Shown: positions 10,263 to 31,300 of the stretch, piece after piece
Layout of the letters: each line of letters opens with the position of its first letter
Position numbering within the stretch: the first letter of the stretch is position 1
Assembly: GCA_035041965.1 (NCBI GenBank)
Contig: JAPYMA010000254.1
Location: forward strand, 62,001 to 126,000
Origin: Anisakis pegreffii
Lineage: Eukaryota; Nematoda; Chromadorea; Rhabditida; Anisakidae
Length of the DNA stretch: 64,000 bases
Direction: 5' to 3'
Notes under the pieces: model-generated
Databases searched by the model: none
The model's input: only the letters and a program-made list of their open reading frames with translations
Told to the model about the DNA's origin: nothing
Position numbers and translations under genes: made by a program

Positions 10263-10565
10263 ATGACTCTATTTGATGTTCATTTACCTTTTTTGTTTTT
10301 GTTGTTATACGTGTCGCGCAATGATGATGTGGAAGCAAACTCTGAATGTGCGTCGCTGCATCGCATGAGCACTTTGACGTGTCATATCCATTTCATACAA
10401 GAAAACAATGACTATGTAGCACAACATAGGCAAAAATTTCTGCATACGGACTTCACTAAATGTTCAGAGGTACCACAGGTCGAACTGCATGATCTCCATG
10501 AATGTTGTGATGAAATTTTTCAACTCCATCGGAAAGCAACATCGTTTCCTTCAACGATGGCCTAA
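10263..10565 (+). CDS. Chimeric ORF, possible small secreted Cys-containing protein
   Basis: A 100-aa ORF starts with an ATG immediately after the TGA of methyltransferase gene 2. Residues ~1-30 include a signal-peptide-like stretch (LPFLFLLLYV) and lie in the inverted-duplication arm. The rest starts at the arm boundary, runs through the right 112-bp repeat and on beyond it. Cysteines in the second part (spacing roughly C-13-C-26-C-15-CC) loosely recall nematode T20D4.11-like/DUF19 secreted domains, but I do not claim a match. It may be an exon of an older gene cut by the rearrangement and given a new N-terminus, or simply a fortuitous ORF. No downstream exon was found. Confidence 0.3.
   Translation: MTLFDVHLPFLFLLLYVSRNDDVEANSECASLHRMSTLTCHIHFIQENNDYVAQHRQKFLHTDFTKCSEVPQVELHDLHECCDEIFQLHRKATSFPSTMA
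10355..10466 (+). repeat. 112-bp direct repeat, right copy
   Basis: This is the partner of 7858-7969, with one mismatch in 112. It starts 3 bp after the right arm ends at 10351. Beyond 10466 and before 7858 the two flanks are unrelated. It codes in frame within the 10263-10565 ORF. Confidence 0.9.
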
Positions 10566-12010
10566 CTTCCAAGGAAAGTAGCATGAACGGTTGTACGATT
10601 GATTGTGGATTTGGAGCATACCAATCGTCTCAGGACAACCCTTTTTGGATTTCTCTTGTTGATTGCTTGTCGTACAGATTGCTAAATGACAGATAGATCA
10701 AATGCATAGAAGCACGGATTTTAGAGCTCCAGGAATGCAGCTATGGTTCTTGAATTATTCATTTTTCATCAAATGAGTGTCTTTCAACATTCTTCTTCAT
10801 CTTTTTGTACTTGAGATGAACTCACGACAATGCTCTTTTCAACCACATTTTGAACATCAGACAACATCGAACTGACCGATATTGTAAACTTCTCTTTGAT
10901 TTTTTTCACATTCATTTGATTTTTACGTTACAATCAGTCTATAAAGTTTGCCACTGCGTTGACCATAAGTAGACGATTTTGTTTTACACACATCTTTCAT
11001 AAGTTTCATTCCAATACTTCCATGAATTTGTGATGCGGCACTATTACTCTTGAGAAGAAATCCTAAGAAATGATCTGAATCTATCAAACCTATTTTATTC
11101 ACAAGCCTGTTAACATAATGTTGTATCTTGTTGCATTGCAGTCGGTTTAGAAGTGTGAAAAACCTTTCGAAAGAATCAGTCTAACAGACGAAGAACCATT
11201 GTTTACGAACACGTGAAATTCACAACAGTGCTGGAAACCGAACAAAATTTCCTAAGCCATGAGAAGTTGTTTGAAATAACCGACAGTGGAAAGCCAACAA
11301 TTAAAAATGACTTTAATTGATGTATCCGAATAGATCCATGGTGATCAGCATATTAAATATCACATAATCAAGCGTAATCAGTATACGTTACCATATGTAT
11401 TTCGCATAACTGAACGCAGCCAACTAGCGATTCACTAATCACTCGTATCAACAGTGCCAGTCGCACGATCCGATTAGCAAGTGACAATGACATTTTTAAA
11501 TAATAACCAGAAACTTTTATACTAAATTTTCATAAGAAATATCGCAAATTTCCTATGAAACATTTACTGCTAAGTTTGAGCAGCGCATAATTAAGTTACT
11601 GAACTGAAAAAGAAGTGATTCGACGAGCTAATGAAAACCGAAACCGCTTTCACTCTCGCTTGAAGCATCTGGGGGCAAATTGTGTTCAAAAAATGCACAA
11701 TAAAATTTTTGCTTAACTTTCTTGGACTTTTTTAAGATGAAAATCATGGAGTCATCTTTCAAGATGCGCACACTGATGATCAGCTGCATTACGCTCTTCC
11801 TAATGGCAAATGACAAAAGCAAACTTCTTTCAAATTTACCCATGGCTTCGAGAAATCTCAATAAACAATTATTTATTTAATGAAAATTCACATTCACTTT
11901 CCCAAAAATTTATCCTTTATGAATAATTCCTGATAGGTTGACTTAAGTAATGAACGAGACTTTCCATTACACAGATGAATATGAGAAAAAAGTGTGAAAA
12001 ATAACGTTGA
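10566..12010. other. Intergenic between the rearranged locus and the glucosidase 3' end
   Basis: No supported gene. A minus-strand AATAAA at 11877-11872, about 135 nt past the glucosidase stop at 12011, is a good poly(A) signal candidate. A minus-strand ORF at 11861-11628 ends in a Ser/Glu-rich tail but has no domain or splice support. Confidence 0.55.
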
Positions 12011-21422
<9,412 letters not shown>

Positions 21423-21434
21423 CACTGCAATAAT
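21423..21434 (-). promoter_or_regulatory. Probable trans-splice acceptor of the glucosidase gene
   Basis: The minus strand reads ATTATTGCAG ending at 21425, two nt before tandem ATG codons. No upstream exon in the same phase was found. Confidence 0.5.
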
Positions 21435-24400
21435 CTCAACCAAACAATGTGAACTTTCATCGATATCGTCGTCTGCGGAAGTCGCAAAATGAAGTTCGAT
21501 GATACAAAATCGTCGAAATGTTGATTTCAACGCAATAGCGCAACAACAAAATCAGATTAGTCAGTCGACCGAAGTTGGTTATTCATATCAGGTTCAGCGA
21601 GCCAACTAGATACAATTACATTCTACCAATAATCTACAATAGATCAGCGTATAGTAACGTCCTGAACTTGATTAGGACGTTGCCAAGTAACAAATCCATC
21701 ATTTTTAGAATAATTTCTCACGGATGATTTCTCAAGAACTCAAACTTTCAACACAACATACTGATCATGTGAAGGAAACGCACTGACTCATTCAGGTGAT
21801 ATTTAGAGAATTCGATTCAAAATCTCATGATAATCAGACCAAAACAAACATGACAATGTTTGCGATAAAATTTTGACTATACTAATAAGGGAATGTTTGC
21901 AATAACTCTAGATTGGAAATGTTTCTTAACAAATTGTGCGTATCAACAAATCAAAGCACAAATCTGGAGTTAAGAAAACTCAAATCAGTTCACAAACAAA
22001 CTTGGTGCTTTCTGAAAGAAAGATGACAATGAAAATTGTTGTGTTAAAATTGAGGAAATCTCTTTTAGGGTCAATAAAATGAACGCGCTTTCATTGCCTG
22101 ATAAAATGAGCTAATAACGATTAACTCAGAAGCACCACGAAAAAATTTCCCCACATTTTTTTGGTGCTCAAAGAGTTCCTTCGTTCATTCCGAGCGAAAA
22201 CTGCAATAACCGAAGTGTGAACAATTTCGAATTAGAAGCATTGGAGATCGCTGATCAACCGAGCAATCACCTTCAAAAGTGTTGCACTAAACGCCATAGA
22301 CTGATGCGAAAACTTTTAATGAACTCTTCAAACACTACTAATCGTTATTGTTCAACATGTTTGAGTGGTGATTATCATATAGTCGTTTATGGATTATCAT
22401 TTACTCACTTGTAAGCAATTACAAATGGTTTAACGCTATCGTTTACAAGTAGAAAAACTAGCGATTATGCTTGGTACTTTGATGAGAAGCGTTGTAAACA
22501 CTGCAAATAAAGTTTGGTGGAACGTGTTTAGATATCGTTTGTTGACAAAGATTCTGTTTCGAAGGCACTCGTAAAATGGCGATACTGAATGTAACGTTAT
22601 CAATAATATATACATGCATCTCAGACAAACAATCTTCAAACATATCACACGACGAAAAGGTTTCATCATGCTGAAGAACCGAAATTTTCTTTTTCAATAT
22701 CAATTGAACGAATGCAATAAAATGCAGCTGAGTAAACGTTAGCGATATTTGTTGTTGCCTATGAATGGAAATTAACATCGATAAAGTTGCACGATTCCAT
22801 CAGCTGAATAGGTTGAATAGCGTTCAACAAGAATTACTGCTCACTGATCAATATTCCGGTATACTGGGTAAACTTTTCAACGGAAATGATTTACAGCGAT
22901 CAAAATTCGAAATACAGTCTCATTGCCACTGTGAAAGTGATTTTAATTTCTTGCTAAGATGTCATTAGCAAGCGAAAGTACAACATGTTCAGTGATATAC
23001 TCGACCAAAAATAAATGTCTCCTTCTGTGAATGAGTGCGAATGATTTGTATTATATCTATTCGAGGACTGAATCGATAAGGTTTCATCCTCGATCTTATT
23101 AATCAGTAATAACGGATTTCCTCACGATGTTTGATGCAGCTAAAAGTAAGCAGGTGTGAATATGAATGTTATCGAATTTCATTAACCGATATTATCTTCT
23201 CATCAACATTATTATGATGTTCATCATTATGATGAGATAGCAACTGTTCACGTGTGCATTCGATCCTCTCGAGCAGTTCAATAACAAAAGTTATGCTATG
23301 AACGGAAATATCGCGAGAGAGAGCATAGGGTATGTGATGCGGAAAGGTTTTGAACATCAACGACTTGTCGTTTGATAATAGAAGCTGAAACGGCGATGAA
23401 TTCATTATTCCTATTGGTGTTTGGTTCAGTTTCTCATCAGTGAAACGCTCACGTCAGGTTTTTGTTCGAATGAATTCCAACAAAACATGCATTCAACACT
23501 TCAAGAAGCAAACGAATTTTGTGATTTATTAAAACTATTTTATTGGAATGATTCACATAAGGGCATGATGAACAAAACAGAAACTGTCGCAATTCTGTCT
23601 GGCTGCTGTCCATATTCTCTGGTGCAAGTGACGTGAACTGAGGTCCTCATTCGGTTACACTATCCTATAGCACAAACGTAATTGAATGTTGGTCATTAGA
23701 TTTTCGCCGGAATGATGCAATGAACACGTTTGTTAAATCACTGTTGAATTTACTTTATTCACTTCAATAACGTAATAAATCAACGAACATAACATCCACA
23801 AGAAAGATGACCAATAATGCATAGCTGCTCACCAGGATTCAGGAACTGACCGGAACAAACGATTCAGTTTTGAAAATAGGCAACTTGTAGATTGTGAATA
23901 GTGTCCACACACTGTCCGGTTCACTCATGAGATGCCAATCAGAAGGATTCAGGAAAAATCTAATGAAAATTGATCAAATTCGTACGTGAACTGGTGTCCA
24001 GTAAATTCTACATATCATGCAGAAAATGCAAGTTAGTGCTAACCAGAAGCATTCACTCAATCACATCTCTTCAACGAACCATTCATATCTACAAAGGTTC
24101 ACCATTAATGATGTTTTCAGCAGCGCGCAAATCCATCTCGTCTTCATATGCTATGTAAATTTCACGACTGAGATATCAAACTGAATCATTTCAAATAGAG
24201 TCCATGAGGATATTGTTGGAACCACCAGGAACTTAAAACACCTCGTGCAACTGAATGCTTCATTGTTCCAGGAAGACGGAGAACGAAACTGGCCGATGCA
24301 CGAAACGGATGGAAGAGAAAGTTGAAGGTAACGATCACAGATTAAAACTTACAAACAATCATTAACAAAACATTCACAACCACTCAATCACACATCGTAT

Positions 24401-25368
24401 TCCAGTTACTTTGAAACGTTAATTCATCTTTTATTGAAGCAAAAATAACGGAAACATTGACGCAAATAGTGCAATAAATATGTTTACAGTCAATTGACAA
24501 CCATTGAAAAAGTTTTAATTTCTATACATATTTACTTTATTCGTAATGGATCAGTAACGATTAACTGTGAAGCGACACGCAAAGAATTACGTATTATAGT
24601 AAGTGAAATCGATCAAATTCTTTGTTTTCTTGATAAATTCTATTCAATCACAATACATTAAATTTTATTCATTTACAATACATATGAATCACAAGCTTTT
24701 GAATGTATCCTACATTTCTTCAATTTATGATACTAATTTCTTTCTTTTCATTCGAGCATTTTCGATCAGTCAATCGATTTTTAGACATGAATCTTGCTGC
24801 AAAAATTAGTATCCAGAAAATGAGCTGTGATGGCTATTACCGGGTTTCTTGATATCATTAAAGAATTCAACTCATATCTGCATTGTGCACTCAAACTGAA
24901 CGATACTTTCAACGTAAACTTCAAGATCAAATGAGGATATTTCGATCTGTAAAGTATGGAAGGAAGTATTTGTTTTGGAATTAGGCTCATTGTGAGAAAA
25001 CGCAACGACTGCGAGATCAGTGAATCGGACATGAGGAGTTTCAGTCCACTGGAAGAAAGTTCATCAAATACAGGTAGTATGGTGGACGGAATCCAAAATA
25101 TGACGACAAATGCAGATGGATGCCGTTTCTAGATGTTTCAGGTATTTGTACGATTGTGCAGTTCAGTTGAAGAGAACTACTGCACATGGTTGACCAAAAA
25201 ACGACTATGTTTTTGACGACATGCACATGAGATTTAACGAGATGTGCTGCAGCGAGCAATTGATCAAATCAACTGATTGATTCGTTACGCTCGATGTCGT
25301 AACATATCCGCATATGCTGACCAATCTTCGGACGTCACTTCAGACTTGAGAGTGCTCACAATGAACGA
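21435..25368. other. Intergenic between glucosidase 5' end and unc-31 3' end
   Basis: I could not support a gene here. Minus-strand ORFs at 22778-22458 and 23405-23169 have balanced amino-acid composition but no recognisable motif and no convincing splice chain. The first part should contain the glucosidase promoter and the last part the unc-31 3' UTR. AATAAA on the minus strand occurs near 24669 and 24541, 700 nt or more past the stop, so the poly(A) site is uncertain. Confidence 0.45.
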
Positions 25369-28300
25369 CTACTTAAAGAATGCGAACACCCTAGCGCCAG
25401 CACCCTCCACCATGCTACCCATGCTGCTCACCGCCTGTGTAGCGTTCCCAATAAGTGCGGCACTGTTGCCTGTCGAAACGCCTCCGGTGTTGTTTTCACT
25501 AAGTGCACAATTCGCTTCTTCCAGTTGTAGTCGTCGTGTTATCGACTGATAGATCTTACTGTTCAGTCGTTCATCATCAATACCGTGCAACTCGAAATCC
25601 GAATAAATCTTCTGAAATATTCGTTCCAATTGTAACGGAGCAATGGACAACCGATCAAAACATATGAACACCTATTGATCATGTCAATAACTGACAGAAA
25701 AATGAAATTCACATGAAATACTTGCTAGGAAACTAATTGTAAGTAATTGTAAGTACATGGAAAAATACAATATTTCATTAAATTTGCTAGGTCCTCCTAA
25801 TTTGCGGATTTGCTAAATTTCTTAATTTGCTTGAAATATACAGTTGCTTGATTTATTCTTCTGACCAAATCAATTTGATTGCCTTCGACTGCAGCATCAT
25901 TCTAGTGACAGCAACAATGATAACGGAGGTGATTTTGGGATGAAATATCCTGATTCTACGATGAAGTATGAATTTTATTATCATTGAAACGATTCAGAAG
26001 GCCCTATGAATGGAAAGTACATAAAAATAACATCACTCGCACACCTTAACGATGAACAAAAGACACGTGAGCTGATAAGGTGATAAGGATTGCTGTAATC
26101 GCTCAGTAAGCCACTCGTTCACCATCTTCATTTGACCATCATACCAATGCTGAAGAAAAAAAAACTTCTTTACTTGTGTTTCAGTTTCCATCACATGTTA
26201 TTCGACGTTTTACTACAGGTGTATGCTCAGCCATTGGTCATCATTTATCATCTGACAAACTACAGACACTTCTCTCAACGATAAATTTTACAATCCAATT
26301 TGAGTGCCTCATACAGTGCTAGATACTTTTATGCAGTGAACGCTAAAATTGAATTTGATTAGTTCAAATTGATTTTTTTGATAGACTATTCGATTTTTTC
26401 AAACCACAGAATAGATGGAAACTCATAGAGATCTGTATAATCGTGCAGGAATGGCATGTGTCCACTGAAAGAATCTATCACCTCAAAGAGGGCATTTACC
26501 CATACTTCATCCGTTACCACCTGTCTCAGCTGCTCTGTGCAAACACGCATAAATGTCACGTACGAGTGTCCAATATGCTCGGAATTTTGCGTTTGCGCAG
26601 CAGAAGGTTTCTGAAAGCGAAACGGCTTATTGGAATGCATCAGTCCAATGGAACAGCTCTGACTTTGACGGTTTTCGAATGAATTACAGCTTGCTGAAGT
26701 CACAGGACTATGAAAGATTTCCTCTCAGTTACCGTATAGCATTCCAAATAGATCGGAGAGGAGAACAAAATTGAAGTGGAAACCTTTCGTGCGCTCGGCA
26801 TCCTTACATTGCGAGGAATTAACAGTCAAAAAAATCAAACCATCGGTATTATATGTAGCGATTAGTTTTTTTTTTCTTATATCGAGAATGAACAACGAAA
26901 ATATGTCTGCATGGATGCAGATGTGCATGATGCAAAAATTGCTGTCGGGGATTCGGAAAGGCCGAAACAAAAACAACTCAGAGAATTCTTTTGCAGTTCA
27001 TTAGAGGCGGACAACAAATGCAGATGATGATCGATTTACCGGAGTTGCGGGACTTGATGAACTGGAGCCAGTCAAATGAGCTAGGCTTTGATCACCAACA
27101 ATGTTCTTCATCTTCGAGAAAATTGATGTCGGTTTCGGCTGAAATATTCAAATAGAAATAACTGTGAGAAGGCGACATTATTCCCATTACGCACTGATGT
27201 TGGCACGAAGAGATGAACTTTTTGATTACTGGATAAAATATTCATTTATCTTATTGACATTGTATTATTTTAATGGAAGGTTTTCGATAAGGCTGCACTT
27301 TTCGAACTTACCGCTATTGATAGCAACGCTCCAATTGGATTGCCTTCGTCGTAACGTGCCAATTTTGAGAGAACATATTCCAATACCGACAACAACTGCA
27401 ACAATTTTAATTCATTGTTAAGATTCAATCGATCCAACAACACTCTAATCGTTTCATTGGTAAGAATGTTGAATAAAAAAGTTCAATAAGTACAAATCTC
27501 AATCACCAACAAAGCGACGTAAATTGTCATTGAAAGTTTGCTGCTTACCTAGTTCACATTACATGAGACACCCTTGTCCTCTCAAGAACATTCGTTGTTT
27601 TTGGGAGGGAAGCCTGCTTGCAAGCAAAAATAGAAACAGTCAATGCAGATTAAAAGAAAGAACCTTATCTTGCATGCATGTTTCCATATCTCTCAACATC
27701 GTCTCCAATGTCTCGTCGAGTTTTGATTGATATTTATACTGAAATGGGTATTATTCACTGAACTTTCTTAACACTCCACAATAAATCTCTTCAGCGACCC
27801 TTATTGAGACTATGAATCAATTCTTTCTGAAAAAACCAGAACATGAAAAGTGCGTATAATTGCAACTTGAAAGAAACCTCTCCGGAATCGATCGTTAACT
27901 TTGTGGCACGAGATTTTGATGAGAATATCACGTTAATCATAACGCAAACTTCGGACGGAAGCACATAGTCTGTTGATTTGCGAGCTCTTTGCATAAAACC
28001 ATCGAAACATTGATATGTACTGAAAGAGTGAGGAAAATGATCGCTGGAAACCGCAAAACACTTGCTCACAGTTCAGAGAGATCAGAATCTGTTGAACAGA
28101 CAATGACTTTTCGCAATTGGCTGGCTCACCAGTCAAAACAACGTTTTTGAATCATGCCGCTGCTGTAAGCCAACAATTTTTGTGATAAGCCGCTTTATAC
28201 TATCGCATTTTGTAACATAACAGAGAACATTAGAAATGTTATCATCGCATACCAGTTGGCACATTTACTGATCATTTCACTCGCGAGTGCTTTCATTCGA

Positions 28301-31300
28301 ACTTGTAAGTATTTTGCAAACTCTTCTTCAGGCCAGTTCAGATCTTGCACGAATCCTTGCAACGCATCCAATTTCCAGTAGATATCCTCTGATGTTGCAC
28401 ATCCATCCCTAGAATCATACTCAACTTTGTCTTCAACATCGAAGTGGAATGATGTTAAAGCCAAATGATTTAACATTGGCAATCTTGATAACAAAGATGA
28501 ATATACAGAATGACTGTGAATTGTTATGGCTGGCGAATAGAATCGGAAAGGACATCACAAGCAAATTAAACGAACTCACTTGCGCAGTTCCCATTTCTCC
28601 CTGGCGAAACCCTTCTCAATTGACTGAGAGATCGAATGCTCCATTAGATCCACATAACGCACAACGAGCGGCGAGAACTGTTGAACTAGCTTGCTGTGAA
28701 AAACGCCATTTTTGAGGGTTGCTGCAAGAGACACCCAGTTTTCACATACGTTTAAGACAGATTCTCTCAGACATTTCAAACATCCTTACGCTTCTTCACC
28801 AATTCACAGTCCGCATTTTAAAACGATCCTATTGATCTGGACTGATAGCTGTATGAAATGTTGTTGTACTGACGAGATAAGTATGCAAGAACTCACGTTC
28901 ACTGCACAAGAAATCATTGAGAAGCTGAAACAACGGAAACGAATCCCATGAATCTTGTGGTTGAACTTCAAGCGCTGCGTCCAAATCCACAGAGAATAAC
29001 GACCAAAAAATTTCTGAATGATCCGCCAACAGATCACTGAACCATGCGAATGCCTTGAACGAAACGAAGTGATCAACGAGTTTCTGAGACATGTGTGTGT
29101 GTGCTAGGGTAAAATGCGTGAATGATCACTTGCAACGGCACACATTATTGTTGAACAACATTTGTACATTCTTGGACACATGAATACATCGTGGGATCAT
29201 GACGAACGGTGGCACTCAGTTTGGGTGGAATATCATGTAAAACTTACAGCATAGTAATACTTTACACACTGAATCTATTATACGATGAGTCTTCATAGGA
29301 AAATAAGCTTACTGATAACTCTGATAACGGTCAATGAGGTTCAAGCTGGCCAGTTTATCCCTCCTCAAATATTTGCACTAGTTGATCGCACAATGGTTCA
29401 AACGAGATACCGATGAATAAGCTATTATGGAACCATAAAAGTGATCCTCTTTCAACAATTCTCCAATCAATCAATTTCCAATTTCTTCAACAATACGTGC
29501 AGTGTGAGATGTAGTATCTTCCCGTGGGTAATCAGTCCCGTTACGAGAATACACCTCTTAATGACGGGATCAACACTTACGGTGAAGATATACTGAGGGG
29601 ATGAAAACAGGGTGGCTGCACTATGGCTGAATAAAACATGGGCGTTACACCAGCATATGGTACTCACCCTTCTAATGAAAAACTACTTTGAAGCGTTCAG
29701 CCATGCAATTGAAGCATAAGCAATTCAAACAGCAATTCATAGTGTCCAATCATCAACTACACATTCTGGATTTTTAGCACAAACCAGTAGAAATTCATCA
29801 CCTTGAATGCTCAGCTAGACCATAAACTTCAATGTATCTTTTCGAATGCCGACAGCATGAAGGTGCTCTTACTCTCTGTGTACATTATTCTTATGTCGGA
29901 TCTTAAGCCAATTAAGTTTTTGTAACGGTTTCAAAGCACTCACACATAATCAACGCAACTGATTTGTAGTGAATAGTTTGTGCACATTTAAAACGCGTAC
30001 GACTTGAACAAACAAACTGCTTGCACAAATTACAAATTCATTCATGTTCAAGATAGCAGCAAACTCTGCGGCACATTTTAGAATCGAATCTCCTCAAAAA
30101 CTTTTCTGTGCTCATAGAAGCCCAAGCATTTCCATAAGATATTTTATATTTCTCATATATTCCGAGTGGATCAACGCTAGCTGACCAACGGATACATTCA
30201 AGCCTGTGTGGATGTGTGATGTGGTCTATAAGAGATTTATGTACAGTTCTAGCAGATTGTTAGAGAACCCATAGCAAGGCGTGCAGTAAAGATGCTAATC
30301 TGCAGAAATGACCTAGAAGTGTTGATCTGAGAAAGTGGCGCTGTAAAACGAAAGAATTTCTTTTTCAATCTCTTCACATGCGATTCATTTCCTCATCTTC
30401 AACAATCCTCAAACAAATATATTGCAACTCGTGAATCTCCCATTCGCCGAAAAGACAAAGACGAACCAACTTCAAACTATGCGCGAGTGCAGTAAAGCAG
30501 CCTACTTACGAAGAGCAACCATCCTTTATAATCTCAACAAATTGAACATACATCCATCACTTTACATCAATTAAAATTTCAAACAAACAGTTCACTCGGT
30601 ATCTCGAACGGCACTCAAAATGGGACGATCAGTTTCGATCAGTTGATTTTCTAGCGAACTTCTGCTCACTAACGAAAAATTCTTTCATGGCTATTCCACA
30701 GAAACAGTTCAAAGCATTATAAGCGACAATGAATGTTTAGCGGATAGAAATCGATGGTGAAAATGCGGCGGTGGCAATCAAAGCCAAATGGTGGTAACGA
30801 TAGTAGGTACAAAACAACCTGGTGATTTCCAATCATGAGGATTCACCGTGTGCTGGGATAAAGAAAGCTGCTCAGAGGAATGTTCAAAGCGATTTACGGA
30901 TGGATCATGAATTAAAGGTAGGATTTGAAGGGAATGAACGTCAACGTGGTGCATCAATCAAATGAATATTCGCAAGCGCAAAGATGCTGGTATTGAAAAA
31001 TTGACAACTTCGAAATTATTCCAATAGTTGTGACTGGACTAATGATCATCGATGAAATGTAACCCCTAAACAGATTTTTATTGTTAAGACGCACTGAGAT
31101 GGCAAATCGCAACTGTTGTTACTGATGGACATGCGCGGTCAACAACGCTTCTAACAGGTCAGTTCGAATAAGTTGAAATGAACAGCGACCGACACCCATC
31201 AGAAAGACAGAGTGCGAGAACCATCTTCAGTGTGATCAGATAGATTCTTTGGGAGCATCTTTTTCTGTGGTGGATTTGAAAAACATTTTCAAACAGCATG

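Larger units (their letters stand above)
7972..10351 (+). repeat. Right arm of the large inverted duplication
   Basis: This arm aligns in opposite orientation to 448-2634 from the upstream region to past the stop codon. It is flanked at 2-3 bp on each side by the 112-bp direct repeats. Size differences from the left arm come mainly from intron length changes. Confidence 0.85.

Noticed and set aside
448..10351. Inverted duplication as a giant foldback transposon
   Set aside because: Arms contain intact host-type genes with introns. There are no transposase-type termini, and the 112-bp repeats flank only one arm, not the whole structure.
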